Origin: Mesorhizobium sp. ZC-5
GTDB lineage: Bacteria; Pseudomonadota; Alphaproteobacteria; Rhizobiales; Rhizobiaceae
Length of the DNA: 64,000 nt
NCBI RefSeq assembly: GCF_025753855.1
Contig: NZ_JAOWPT010000007.1
Coordinates: 62,001 to 126,000 of the forward strand
Direction of reading: 5' to 3'
How positions within the stretch are numbered: position 1 is the stretch's first letter; every line of letters starts with the position of its first letter. Shown piece by piece: positions 44,339-53,440 of the stretch. Below the pieces are notes generated by a model. The model saw only the letters and a program-made list of their open reading frames with translations. It searched no databases and was not told the DNA's origin. The position numbers and the translations under genes are program-made.

Positions 44339-44731
44339 TTAGGCGGCGCGTCGCTCGGAGGAACACGAAGCGTCTCGAGCAACCCCGGTGATGGCACGGA
44401 CGGCGGCGGCTAGCGCCGGAATGTCGTCCAGCATGCCGAGTGCGACGAAGTGGTTGACCCCGCCGGTATAGTCCTTACGGCCCTTGCAGGTCCTGATCAG
44501 GATGCCGTGACCAGAGGACAGGCCGAACTGGCCGACCTGGATATAGGCACGATCATGATGCAGGGTAATTTCACCGCAAACGGCGATGCCCGCCCTGTTT
44601 GAGCGCAGGTCAAAGCTTCCCTGCGGCAGCGCAAGTTCGGCGGCGAGTTTCTTCAGCCGTGAACGGGCTGTGGTGTGGAAACGTCTCTTCTGCTGCTCGT
44701 CGTAGGAGCAGGATCTTTTCCAGTCGAACAT
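44339..44731 (-). CDS. Conserved plasmid hypothetical protein
   Basis: A 130-residue basic protein starting MFDWKRSCSYDEQQKRRFHTTARSRLKKLAAEL, with a beta-rich core (SFDLRSNRAGIAVCGEITLHHDRAYIQVGQFG) and a repeated RxCKGRKDYTGGVNHF motif. I believe it belongs to a rhizobial plasmid family without known function. The Met at 44731 is preferred over 44743. Upstream of it on the minus strand is the ParB terminator, so it probably has its own promoter in the 44732-44850 stretch. Confidence 0.65.
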   Translation of the reverse strand: MFDWKRSCSYDEQQKRRFHTTARSRLKKLAAELALPQGSFDLRSNRAGIAVCGEITLHHDRAYIQVGQFGLSSGHGILIRTCKGRKDYTGGVNHFVALGMLDDIPALAAAVRAITGVARDASCSSERRAA

Positions 44732-44746
44732 GTCGATCTCCATGAA

Positions 44747-44829
44747 ACAAAAACGCCCGGGCGCGCTATGGCGATCCCGGGCTTGAGAGTGAGTTGGAAC
44801 TGAAAAGGGTCCGGCGAAGGTGCCGGACC
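44747..44829 (-). terminator. Two hairpins after the parB-like gene
   Basis: On the minus strand, GGTCCGGC (pairing 44822-44829 with 44808-44815, 6-base loop) is followed by CTTTTC. Further on, GCCCGGG (44776-44782 with 44755-44761) is followed by GTTTTTG. Both come after the stop at 44849 and before the next gene, so they form a tandem terminator. Confidence 0.65.
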
Positions 44830-44848
44830 GGTGGGACCGGGAGGCCGA

Positions 44849-46999
44849 CTATTCGGCGGCCTGGAGGTGGTCCGTTTCGTCGCCGTCGATGGTCACCGGC
44901 GCATCGGAGGACGGATCCGCATCGTCGGCGAGGAAGGCCGGAAGCTCGGCGGCATCGCCGTCGAGAGCCGCTTCGTCCGACATCTCGCTGGCGGCCGCGT
45001 CGCCAGCATCGGCAGACACTTCATCGACCTCAGCGCGCAGCGGCTCTGGCAGCCAGTTCGAGCCTTCGAGAAGACGGGCGGCTTCACGGGCCATGATGTC
45101 CTTCTTCATGTGGTCGATCAGCTGCGCGGAGTCTGCGCCACGCGCTTCACGGACAGCCTGTAGAATCCGCGCCTTGGTGAGCCTCCCGAGGAACTCGACC
45201 GTGGGCGTCCAGCCGGCGTCGACCATGTCGAACTGGAGCGAGCGGCCAAGCACGTCTGCATGCTCGAGCGCCTTAGCTCGCCTGTTCCAGGGTTCGACCA
45301 CCGCATTGAGGGTCAGCGAGACGCAGTGCGCGAACAGCGCCTTGCGGCTTGCTTCATCGAGGCCGAGAAGGAAGTCCCACAGGCCTTCCGCCTCATCGGG
45401 CAAATCGCGGTCCCAGGCTTCGTGCCGCTCGGCGATTTCCTTGGCCCAGCATGTCTCGGCAAGACCGTCGACCTGGCTGAAGCTGCCGCTCTTCAGGCTG
45501 ATCTCCAGGCACGTGTTCGGCGCGAAGCGATAGAAGACCTGCAGGACGAAGGCATGGAGTGCGGCGATGATGGCGATATCGACGTCGCCGGCGAGCGCGT
45601 TGCGTAGCGCTAGCGTGCGCTGAGCGGTCAGGTCGAAGACGAGCCGATCAGGCAGTGGCTTGATGCCATCGTCCTCGCCGTCGTCGCCAGAGGCGTCGTT
45701 CATCGGCTGGCCGTTGACGACAACACCATCGCCACCGTCGTCGCCATTGGATTGGGTTCCGCCGTCGGCGCTCCCTTCCTCGCCCTCAGCGACGTCGCCG
45801 GTCTCGGTCCGCGGCTCGTCCTCGGACCGCACGAAACCGGCGTCGACCTGGAGTTTGCCGTTCGCCGCAAGCGTAACGAACGCACCGGCAATCGCCTTCT
45901 GGGCGGGATCGTAGCTTTGAGGACGATCATCGATCGCATCGAGCTCGGCACCCAGCTGGTCGAGCTTCGCCTCGATTGCTTCGTCGGCATCCTCGGCCTT
46001 GGCATAGTCCGCATCCAGCTTGTCGTAGTCGGCCTTCAGCGCGTCGTAGCGTTCGATCTCCTCGGCGCTGAGCTCCCGCGCCTCGGCGTAGATGCGCCTC
46101 ATGCCGGAGGCGTGGCCATAGGGAAAGCTGATCGCCGCTTCCACCCATTTCCATCCTTCGGCGCGGATCGCCTCGGCATCCCCCTTCAGCCTGTCGAAGA
46201 CAAGCTGCTCGAGGAGTGCCGCATCCTGGAACCAGCCGCCGGAATCCTGCTCGAACAGGTCGCGAAGGATGACGCCTCCAGCCGCTTCATAGGCATCGGC
46301 GCCGACATAGACGGCCCGACGATCGTCGGCTCGCACCGTCGTCTCCGTCAGCAGGCGCCTGATATAGTACGGTTCCTGCGTATGCGAGCTGGCAATCCGC
46401 TCCCAGACCTGTTCCTGGCGCGCGTGATCGTCCGAGATCGAAAACGCCATGATTTGCTCGAGACGGATTTCGTCCTTCTCGTAGAGCCCAAGCAGCTTTG
46501 GCGATACCGATGCGAGCCGCAGGCGCTGTCTCACGGTCGCCGGCGATACGAAGAAGCGGGCACCGATCTCGTCGGGATCGAGGCCCTGATCGCTGAGCGT
46601 CTTGAAGGCCCGAAACTGGTCGAGCGGGTGCAGGTCGGCGCGCCGCAGGTTTTCGGCAAGCGAATCCTCCTCGGCCGAGGTCTCCTGCCCGCGGTTGACA
46701 ATGCAGGGGATCGGCTCATCCTTGGCCAGGCGCTTCTGCTTGATGAGGATGCCGAGCGCCAGGTAACGGCGGCCGCCGGCGGGCACTTCGAACGTGCCGG
46801 TCTCCTCTCCCTCGCCGTCGAGCACGGGACGGACGTTCAGGCTCTGGATCAGCTTTCGCCGTCCGATGTCTTCGGCCAGCTGCTCGATCGACACGCCGTC
46901 CTTGATGCGCCGGACATTTTTCTGAGACAGCTTCAGCTTGTCATAGGGAATGTTCTCCGCGGCGTTCATCGCGATCTTCTGAATGGCGTTCTTTGCCAT
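44849..46999 (-). CDS. Long ParB/Spo0J-like protein
   Basis: A 716-residue protein, far longer than a chromosomal ParB (about 300). Residues 10-130 are a ParB nuclease/CTPase-like domain (LSQKNVRRIKDGVSIEQLAEDIGRR, EVPAGGRRYLALGIL, EEDSLAENLRRADLHPLDQF), followed by the ParB helix-turn-helix (DEIGARFFVSPATVRQRLRLA) and a long helical, acidic tail with Gly/Asp-rich linkers (about 400-450 and 680-716). Such long ParB-like genes accompany DUF932 and methylase genes on rhizobial plasmids and may act in DNA processing rather than partition. The ATG at 46999 gives MAKNAIQKIAMN; an ATG at 47014 is also in frame. Confidence 0.85.
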   Translation of the reverse strand: MAKNAIQKIAMNAAENIPYDKLKLSQKNVRRIKDGVSIEQLAEDIGRRKLIQSLNVRPVLDGEGEETGTFEVPAGGRRYLALGILIKQKRLAKDEPIPCIVNRGQETSAEEDSLAENLRRADLHPLDQFRAFKTLSDQGLDPDEIGARFFVSPATVRQRLRLASVSPKLLGLYEKDEIRLEQIMAFSISDDHARQEQVWERIASSHTQEPYYIRRLLTETTVRADDRRAVYVGADAYEAAGGVILRDLFEQDSGGWFQDAALLEQLVFDRLKGDAEAIRAEGWKWVEAAISFPYGHASGMRRIYAEARELSAEEIERYDALKADYDKLDADYAKAEDADEAIEAKLDQLGAELDAIDDRPQSYDPAQKAIAGAFVTLAANGKLQVDAGFVRSEDEPRTETGDVAEGEEGSADGGTQSNGDDGGDGVVVNGQPMNDASGDDGEDDGIKPLPDRLVFDLTAQRTLALRNALAGDVDIAIIAALHAFVLQVFYRFAPNTCLEISLKSGSFSQVDGLAETCWAKEIAERHEAWDRDLPDEAEGLWDFLLGLDEASRKALFAHCVSLTLNAVVEPWNRRAKALEHADVLGRSLQFDMVDAGWTPTVEFLGRLTKARILQAVREARGADSAQLIDHMKKDIMAREAARLLEGSNWLPEPLRAEVDEVSADAGDAAASEMSDEAALDGDAAELPAFLADDADPSSDAPVTIDGDETDHLQAAE

Positions 47000-47280
47000 G
47001 GTCAGGTTCTCCATGACGGGCGGCCGGGGCCTTTCCCCGAACCTCCAAGCCCGTCAAAACCCTCCCCTCCCCCCTCTGCCTCCAGGCCTCACGCCGACCC
47101 GGCCCCGGCTCGCGGATCTCGACGCGACCAAGCCGCCGGAGGGGCCTCCAGCATGTTGGTCACAAGGTTCTCCCACGAAAAAAGCGCCGTCCACTTGCTT
47201 CGGAGGACCGCGCTTGGATTGATGAAGACGGCCCGGAGGCGAGGCCGGCGACGAGAGTTTTCGTGCCGGCCTCCTCAGGA

Positions 47281-48477
47281 TCAGGCGGCGAAATCGAGAA
47301 GCTTCTTGGCTTTGCCCTCCATGTCCAGGCGGACATCCTGATGCGGCTTGTCGCGCGCGACCCGCGTGATGCCCTGCACGAAATCAAAGATCGATTCCGG
47401 TGGTCTGCCTTCCTCCATGAGAACAGTATCGATGATCTTCGTGGTCTCGGACTTGGAGAAGCCGCACTTGCGCAGGAAGCCCTGGCGATCTTCGTCGTCT
47501 CTGGCAACGATCCGTTGCCGCGCCGTCTTGATGCCGTTGACGAACGGCATGGGCGAGGAATCGGCAAACTGGATCAGCGCCGGCTCGGCTTCAAGGGCGA
47601 AACGGGAGGCCGCGTATTTTGAATGGCGGATGGTGATTTCCTCGAAATCTTCGACGCCCCATAAATTACGATTCTGGCACACTGCGCGTAGATAGAAGCT
47701 GGCGATGCCGAGGGTGCGGGCTCCGACTTCGGAATTCCAGCAATAAAAGCCACGGAAGTACAGATCCGGTTCCCCATTCGGCAGCCGCCCGGCCTCGATC
47801 GGGTTCAGATCGTCGACGAGGAACACGAAGACATCGCGATCTGACGCGTAGAGCGTCGTGATGTGGCGGGAGATGTCGACGTGCGGATTGTAGATTCCCG
47901 TCGACCAGTCGAGCACTCCTGGCACCTTCCAACGGGTGTCGCCGGTACCGTTGCCGGCGATTTTCTGCACGGCGTCGACGAGTTCTGAGTCAAATATTCT
48001 GCCGTAATCCGGGCCTGTCACCGCCCGCAACTCGAGGCGCCCGTTCTCGATTTCCAACGTCTTCACCTGCTCGGCGCGGTGGTTGAGGAGACCGTGCTGA
48101 AGGTTGATCGCCGCGAGCGGGGCTGGAAGCTGCCGCAGATAGGTGGCCGGTGCGCCGACCAGGCTGGCGAGTTGGCCAAAACTCCAATGCGTGGGGGCAA
48201 CAGGGGCAGGCGCATCGGGCAGCATTAGCCTCAGGCGCTCCGGATCGTCGCGGCTGGCCTCGACGCGGATCAGCTCACTTTCGACGATGCGGGTTTTACT
48301 GCGCTCCGACCGGCTCTTCACCGCATTTCCAAGGTCGTTGAGCGACAGGTATCGCTCGTCCGCCGGCCGGTTGAACCATTCCGACGACACGCGGCCAATA
48401 CGCTGGCCGCGGCTGACGTCGACCTTGTAACCGGCACGCTCGTTGCGCTTGGGCGCAAGAATTTTCATCTGAGTCAT
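47281..48477 (-). CDS. DUF932 family protein
   Basis: A 398-residue protein with the DUF932 core: FGQLASLVGAPATYLRQLPAPLAAINLQHGL, VTGPDYGRIFDSELVDAVQKIA, DRDVFVFLVDDLNPIE and FRGFYCWNSEVGARTLGIASFYLRAVCQNRNLWG. The family is found on phages and plasmids, with an unproven role in DNA metabolism or anti-restriction. The N-terminal 60 residues (VSSEWFNRPADERYLSLNDL) are the usual opening. It is the first gene of the minus-strand group that continues with the ParB-like gene 280 bases downstream. Confidence 0.9.
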   Translation of the reverse strand: MTQMKILAPKRNERAGYKVDVSRGQRIGRVSSEWFNRPADERYLSLNDLGNAVKSRSERSKTRIVESELIRVEASRDDPERLRLMLPDAPAPVAPTHWSFGQLASLVGAPATYLRQLPAPLAAINLQHGLLNHRAEQVKTLEIENGRLELRAVTGPDYGRIFDSELVDAVQKIAGNGTGDTRWKVPGVLDWSTGIYNPHVDISRHITTLYASDRDVFVFLVDDLNPIEAGRLPNGEPDLYFRGFYCWNSEVGARTLGIASFYLRAVCQNRNLWGVEDFEEITIRHSKYAASRFALEAEPALIQFADSSPMPFVNGIKTARQRIVARDDEDRQGFLRKCGFSKSETTKIIDTVLMEEGRPPESIFDFVQGITRVARDKPHQDVRLDMEGKAKKLLDFAA

Positions 48478-49023
48478 GGGCGTTGCTCCTTGGCGGACGC
48501 CGGGAGACTCTCTCCCGGACCTTTACCCGCCACCGCACCCCGCCCGCCCTCTTCCTCTCCCGGCACCCGCGCACCACTAGCAGCGTCGCCATTGCGGCAG
48601 CGGCCGCCTCAAGGCTGGCACCCAGAAAGGAAGGCTAGGGCTTCAGGAAAGCCCGAGCCTGGGACCAAGCGCCGCTTCACCCTCCGGACGCGTCAGAATT
48701 CGCTGTGCTTTCTTGCGCAACAAGACCGGTGCCCATCCGAATTCAGGTAGCGGCCTGCTGAAATTGGACAGGCAACTTGTCTTGAGATTGAGGCGGCGAC
48801 TTGCCATTGCCCTTCGAATGACCGGCAAGAATGACAGGTCGAGAAGACGGCATCAGTCTTCCGCCTGCCGGGCTGGCGAAGATAAGCCATCGACTTGACA
48901 GCTCTCACCAAGGTTCTCATTTCACCCGGTGAAGTGGCAAAGCGATATTGCACGATTCTGGGCATCGAGATCGCGCAACCAGCGGCCGGACGTTGGCTCA
49001 GTTTACCCGTTTCTCGCGCGCAA
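48478..49023. other. Gap without supported genes
   Basis: About 550 bases upstream of DUF932. A stem-loop with mismatches occurs near 48630-48660 (GGGCTT-4-AAGCCC core) but has no T-run. The frames on both strands lack family motifs. The promoter of the DUF932 gene should lie in the part next to 48477. Confidence 0.3.
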
Positions 49024-49049
49024 GAAAAAGACCGGACCAAAGGTCCGGC
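49024..49049 (-). terminator. Rho-independent terminator
   Basis: A perfect 7-base stem CCGGACC-aaa-GGTCCGG (49032-49048); on the minus strand it is followed by TCTTTTTC. It lies about 190 bases downstream of the cspA pseudogene and on the same strand, so it was probably its terminator. Confidence 0.7.
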
Positions 49050-49236
49050 CAAGTATGAAGGTTAAAACCTCCAGAGGGGAACGCGTCGGACGAATGGGAG
49101 GAAACATCCGACGCAGCGCGCATATAGGTCAGCAAATGTGACACTTCAACGACATGCCGATAGGCCACCAGACTTGATCATCTTGGTGCACTGAAGTTTG
49201 TGTGCTTGATGCGCTTGCCGAAATCACATGGCTGGT

Positions 49237-49448
49237 TTAGCCAGCCTTGCTCAGGTTGCCGGCCGACGATTTGCCGGTCCGCCGATCCTTTTCTATCTCA
49301 TAGTGGACCTTCTGGCCGTCAACGAGTGTCAACAAGCCCGCGCGCTCGACAGCAGAAATATGGACAAAAACTCCTGTCCACCACCGTCGGGCTGGATGAA
49401 GCTAAAACCCTTGGTCGCGTTGAACCACTTTACCGTTCAAGTCGCCAT
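49237..49448 (-). pseudogene. cspA: Cold-shock protein (CspA-type) pseudogene
   Basis: Read on the minus strand from the ATG at 49448, the sequence gives M-A-T, then a TGA stop where Gly (GGA) is expected, then TVKWFNATKGFSFIQPDGGGQEF, and after a 2-base frame change VHISAVERAGLLTLVDGQKVHYEIEKDRRTGKSSAGNLSKAG and a stop at 49237. This is a complete 70-residue cold-shock domain with both RNA-binding motifs, broken by one nonsense codon and one frameshift in a T-run. It is a full-length but dead chromosomal-type gene. Confidence 0.85.
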
Positions 49449-49696
49449 ATAGGTGTTTCCTTGCCGGTTTATCGTGGACCCCAAGATCACATGGAAGGAA
49501 GGACCAAACGGCCCCCGTCATTTCCGAGCGCGACGGCAGGCGGCTTGAACTTCGTGTCAGAACAGACCCTGAGAGAACCATTCAAGAGTGCAAAAACATC
49601 CGAGACATGGTCATCAACGGCATGTAACCATTTAAGGCATGGGAATGTGTGATGGGGATGTGTTTGAGCTAAGCGGCACGCTCGGCGTTGGTTCCA

Positions 49697-50287
49697 CTAG
49701 TGCGGAGCGAGTCCGACGTTGTATCGGCTGGCCAAACGCCAAAACCAATCCTGGTCTAGCTCTGAGACCCTTTCTGCCTCGACCAGTGCATCGGCGCATC
49801 GATCGAATAACGCGTAGCAAAGCTCTTCGTCGTCATGCCGCGCATTATAGGCAATACCGTCGCCATTGACCGGGTGTCGTGATAGCGCCTGCGACCAAAT
49901 CTGAGATGTGTCGTATGGCAAACCCGAATGGACGATCTCTGCGGTAGCGCCGAGCACGGCGAGTCCCGGACCAGCAAGCTTGATCAATGACAGATCCGAC
50001 CTCAGTTGCAGCCGAACGTAGGCCTTCCTTGCAAGGAGGTCGGTATCAATTAGCGAACGTCCCGGGCTTCTTAGGAAGGTTTCGGCAAATGCTCCTTCCG
50101 ATCTCTTGGCGACATACAAAACTCCGTATGTCGCATCCGGCGCGTTTAATCTACCATCGCGAGACCTGTCGAAATATATCGGCTCGTATCTGGCGGTGTA
50201 GAAGCGATAGACATTCGTCCCCGCCGGCAACACCACCAACTCAGGAGTTCGCCTAACCAAATCTGGGGGCGGTAGCGGCCCGCTCAC
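49697..50287 (-). CDS. RES-domain toxin
   Basis: A 196-residue RES protein: VYRFYTARYEPIYFDRSRDGRLNAPDATYGVLYVAKRSEGAFAETFLR holds the conserved Arg, Tyr and Glu of the NAD-degrading RES active site. RES toxins deplete NAD+. The start overlaps the antitoxin stop by ATGA, as in classical RES-Xre modules. The C-terminus (DQDWFWRLASRYNVGL) is normal, so the toxin appears intact. Confidence 0.85.
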   Translation of the reverse strand: MSGPLPPPDLVRRTPELVVLPAGTNVYRFYTARYEPIYFDRSRDGRLNAPDATYGVLYVAKRSEGAFAETFLRSPGRSLIDTDLLARKAYVRLQLRSDLSLIKLAGPGLAVLGATAEIVHSGLPYDTSQIWSQALSRHPVNGDGIAYNARHDDEELCYALFDRCADALVEAERVSELDQDWFWRLASRYNVGLAPH

Positions 50288-50970
50288 GCTCCCTGTGTGC
50301 CCATTCTCCGCGCGGCGTTGACGACCATGTCGATGTCGCCTGCCTTAAGGACGTCGATGGGTCTACGTCCGCTCAGCCTGTCATCTGGTTGGGCGAGGAA
50401 GTTCAGCACCGTCCAGGGATTGCTCGTCGGCAAAGCGTCACGCACTGTCTTCAGGCCCGCGACAACAGCGCCATCCCGGGTGAACTGGAGCGTGGGGTAA
50501 CTTCTTCGATTGCTGGGACCGGGGACGGCAAGCAGACTGCCTTCCTGCACCCGTTTGTCTATCGCCTGGCGCGATACGCCTTGCATTAACGTCCTGACCT
50601 GCTCCAGATCATAGGCGCCACCCGCCTGATGCAAATCTTCCTGAGCGATGCGAACCCCGTCCAGAAGGGCCTGAGATCGCGCATCCGGCTTGAATGCATC
50701 GCTGTTGACAACTGGAGTTCTGACTTTGCGGACATGACGAGCGACGACCTCGCGAACAGTGCCAAATCGCGTTGAGCTAGCGCGTTGGATTTTTCGAACC
50801 AACTCACTATTTTTCGACACGATTGCGATCTCCGTTCCGGCGGGAAGTTCAAAACCCTGCAAGAATGCTACAGGATCGCCTTCTACGGTCATCATTGCGA
50901 CGGTCCTTCCAGGCGTCTTCCTACGTGACCTCTTCGCCAACGGGGGTTTGGGTTGCGTGTTGTGTGCCAT
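50284..50970 (-). CDS. RES-partner antitoxin
   Basis: A 228-residue protein placed first in the operon. The N-terminal 80 residues are basic. The middle contains EDLHQAGGAYDLEQVRTLMQGVSRQAIDKRVQEGSLLAVPGPSNRRSYPTLQF, a winged or helix-turn-helix-like region, and the end has NPWTVLNFLAQPDDRLSGRRPIDVLKAGD, the MbcA/ParS/Xre toxin-binding motif (PDxxLxGRxPxDxL). The frame ends in ATGA overlap with the RES gene. An inverted repeat 40 bases upstream may be its operator. Confidence 0.8.
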   Translation of the reverse strand: MAHNTQPKPPLAKRSRRKTPGRTVAMMTVEGDPVAFLQGFELPAGTEIAIVSKNSELVRKIQRASSTRFGTVREVVARHVRKVRTPVVNSDAFKPDARSQALLDGVRIAQEDLHQAGGAYDLEQVRTLMQGVSRQAIDKRVQEGSLLAVPGPSNRRSYPTLQFTRDGAVVAGLKTVRDALPTSNPWTVLNFLAQPDDRLSGRRPIDVLKAGDIDMVVNAARRMGTQGA

Positions 50971-51435
50971 ATCGATCTCCTACATCGAAGATGGTGCAGG
51001 AGAGCAACTTTGTCAACTTCGACAACTTTGCAAACGCCGATGATTGGCTTGGTGCCTACCCCCGACGTTGGCGACGGCGATCTTGAGCGTAAGGCCCATT
51101 CGGGCGAACCTTCGCAGTCCAGACCCTCGAGAAGCGGTTCCGAGATGTTGAAGCTGACGTTCCGGTCATCATAGCCATAGTCATCGACGTAGGCCCTTGT
51201 CCGGAATCCGGTATGAATCCCGGCTGCGATTAGGGCTCCGTTCAAAACATCGGCGGCCCCAGCGTTCGCTCTCCCGATAGTCCTTCAAGTCTCGCAATCT
51301 AGCGCCCCATTGCCATCAGCATTTCGTCCATTCGTTCGAACAGTCTCGGGGGGCGTGACTTGCCCACTAGATATATGCGAGCCTCTCCCCGTTGCAACTC
51401 GCCCAGCTCTTAAGAGAGGACATAAGTCTCACGGA
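50971..51435. other. Upstream region of the RES module with operator-like repeat
   Basis: Contains TTGTC-6-GACAA at 51010-51025, 40 bases before the antitoxin ATG and so a candidate autoregulatory operator. The rest (about 400 bases) has a minus-strand frame with no recognised family (VDDYGYDDRNVSFNISEP in the middle), which could be a remnant. Confidence 0.4.
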
Positions 51436-51729
51436 TCAATTACACTCCAGCTTCGAGAGAGGCCCGCCCCACCTTTCGCAACAGCGGGCTTTCGTGAGAT
51501 CGGGCAATATCCGCATCTCCACGGTTGAGCCAACAGCCACGCGGCTCAACCTCTGTCTGAAGTCGGTTGCGGTGGCGGCTTGCAAATTCAAGCTGCTTTT
51601 TCGAGCGCCGTGGACCAGGTCCTTGACTACCTGGCATTTCATGATCTCGGCCGCCGTGTCATCAGCCGCAAGCAGCACTGTAAATGGCCTTTCGGCGATG
51701 TGTTTTTTCCGCCGGCGCCAGCTAGCCAT
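51436..51729 (-). CDS. Small hypothetical protein
   Basis: A 97-residue frame: MASWRRRKKHIAERPFTVLLAADDTAAEIMKCQVVKDLVHGA onward, ending in a Cys-containing tail. GGGGGAG lies about 8 bases before the ATG. It follows the 61-residue gene at 51760 on the same strand, so the two could be an operon. I recognise no family. Confidence 0.35.
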   Translation of the reverse strand: MASWRRRKKHIAERPFTVLLAADDTAAEIMKCQVVKDLVHGARKSSLNLQAATATDFRQRLSRVAVGSTVEMRILPDLTKARCCERWGGPLSKLECN

Positions 51730-51759
51730 CCAACGTCTCCCCCAAATCCGGTGCAGACA

Positions 51760-51945
51760 TCAGCGTTCGTCGATTGGTGGCTTGCTAGCAAGGCCGAGCC
51801 TGGCTCGTTGGTCATCGGCGGAATTTTCGGCCGGAGACTGTGTCTTGAACCGAAGAACTGTCAGTTTGCCGTCCTCAACAATATGAACGACCCATCCCCC
51901 ACCGGCGCGTTTGACGCGCACGTCATTAGGTTCGCCAGCCACCAT
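51760..51945 (-). CDS. Small rhizobial protein (DUF2188-like)
   Basis: A 61-residue protein: NDVRVKRAGGGWVVHIVEDGKLTVLRFKTQSPAENSADDQRARLGL. The pattern GGWVV-EDG-FKTQ-A-QRARLGL matches a small family common in rhizobial genomes that resembles DUF2188; no function is known. The start GGGGCAGCGATG has a weak ribosome site. Confidence 0.5.
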   Translation of the reverse strand: MVAGEPNDVRVKRAGGGWVVHIVEDGKLTVLRFKTQSPAENSADDQRARLGLASKPPIDER

Positions 51946-52222
51946 CGCTGCCCCTCATTTTCGTCGCCCTGGACCGAGACTGGAAGTCACTCCCTGCACC
52001 GCGAACAACACGGGACCTTACGTTACGTCAAGCAGAGATTTTCTGATAACTGACGCGCTCTATGGTTTGACCGCAGCGGCAATTTAGGTCCGGAACGTTC
52101 GGGCGCGCGTCATATTGCGATCGGATCGATTTAGATGCCCAAATTTTGCATTTTTATGCAGCCTTAATTATCTGCAGCTAATGTGATTGGGAGCGCGTAT
52201 CCAGTTCGTGTAGCTCTGCAAT

Positions 52223-52262
52223 AAAAGCCCGCCACTCTTGCCCTCAAGAGTAGCGGGCTTTT
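52223..52262. terminator. Bidirectional rho-independent terminator
   Basis: An 18-base stem with two mismatches (AAAAGCCCGC...CTCTTG with CAAGAG...GCGGGCTTTT, 4-base loop). Flanking A and T runs make it work on both strands. It lies beside the IS66 remnant and now has no obvious gene to terminate, consistent with a decayed neighbourhood. Confidence 0.85.
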
Positions 52263-52478
52263 CGGCTGTGAAACGCTGGCGCGGAGAAGCTGTGTAGGTG
52301 GGATGTGCCGAACGACAGTTGGCCGCAAACAGGTTGCGACCGGTGTGCGGCAGGACATCGTCGGCAAACCGTGGTTTTTATAGCAGCGCGTCAAGATCGC
52401 TCCTGGTTTTGCCGAGCCGGCATGCGCAGCCACGGCGTTCCAGCCGAACTGAATCCGGCGCGCATCGTTAAATGTGGC

Positions 52479-52798
52479 GTTTTCGACTGGGTTGTTGTCG
52501 AGCTCGAGCCGGCCGTCGCCGAGGAAGCGAGTTAGCCCTCCCAATGGGCAAGACCATAGCCGATGTCTTCGGCCAGCTTTGAGCCCGAGGAGATCATCGA
52601 CAATTGCTTCAAACCACGGAAAGGCGGCGATGATCGGGGGGCATTACCTGCTGTCAGGCGGTGAGCCGAGCTTATGGCGTCATGCCGCGGACCGTCGCAT
52701 CGACGGGCGTAGAGCGTGGCGATCTGGCGCACGGCGGCTTCGGCGATCGGGGACTTGGTGTTGTGCGCCAGCTTCCAAAACGTCGGTTGCGGCGCGGC
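52479..52798 (-). pseudogene. IS66-family transposase (TnpC) remnant
   Basis: The minus strand reads FWKLAHNTKSPIAEAAVRQIATLYA, then (frame change) SMISSGSKLAEDIGYGLAHWEG and LTRFLGDGRLELDNNPVEN, three conserved blocks of the IS66 catalytic core including the final acidic segment (DNNPVEN). At least two frameshifts and the loss of both ends make it non-functional. Sequence after NPVEN (below 52479) has no IS66 similarity. Confidence 0.75.
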
Positions 52799-52887
52799 GA
52801 TCGATCAGAATGAGATTCGTATTGCCTCACCGGGGAATGCTCCGGACCGACATTGGTAGGCTGGACCGACATCGCAAGCCTTGTTTT

Positions 52888-52958
52888 CATACTCTCGCCT
52901 GCTTCAGCACCTCAATAACAGTTGCCGCCACCTGCTTGCCGTCGATGGTATTTGTCAT
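52888..52958 (-). pseudogene. folD: folD 5' fragment
   Basis: The minus strand from the ATG at 52958 encodes MTNTIDGKQVAATVIEVLKQ, the N-terminus of methylenetetrahydrofolate dehydrogenase/cyclohydrolase, then reaches a TGA at 52888-52890; similarity is lost before the IS66 remnant. It begins three bases after the purU stop, the operon order known from rhizobia. Confidence 0.65.
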
Positions 52959-52961
52959 CGC

Positions 52962-53430
52962 TTAGCCCATGCGCTCAGAAGCGTAGCTTCCCGGGCTTGC
53001 CGGGGAGACGACGGTTCGTCTGCCGTTGATGAAAGTGCGGTGGTGTATATGCGCATGTATGGCGCGTGCCAGCACTTGGCTTTCGACGTCGCGGCCCATC
53101 GAGACGTAGTCCTCGGCTGACTGCGCATGGGTGACGCGCACCGTGTCCTGCTCGATAATCGGGCATTCGTCGAGATCGGCGGTGACGTAGTGTGCTGTTG
53201 CCCCGATCAGCTTGACGCCGCGCTCATGGGCCTGCTTGTAGGGATTGGCGCCCTTGAAACTTGGCAGGAAAGAATGGTGGATGTTGATGATGCGGCCGGA
53301 CATCTTGTTGCACATCTCGTCGGAGAGGACCTGCATGTAGCGGCGAGCACAATCAGCTCGGTGCCGGTCTGCTCAGCCAGATCGAGGATCTGCGCCTCGG
53401 CCTGAGCCTTGTTCTGCTTCGTCACCTTGA
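52962..53430 (-). pseudogene. purU: purU 3' fragment (formyltetrahydrofolate deformylase)
   Basis: The C-terminal half of PurU is encoded on the minus strand: [20 protein letters not shown] and TELIVLA in one frame, then after a frameshift near 53340 [37 protein letters not shown], then [20 protein letters not shown] to the normal end [11 protein letters not shown]. The catalytic His/Asp region (HHSFLPSF and TADLDE) is present, but the ACT domain and the first 130 residues are missing, and the frame is broken. Confidence 0.8.
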
Positions 53431-53440
53431 CCCGCTGTTC

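Noticed and set aside
45752-47341. 529-codon open frame on the plus strand
   Set aside because: Shadow of the ParB-like gene on the opposite strand; no motifs.
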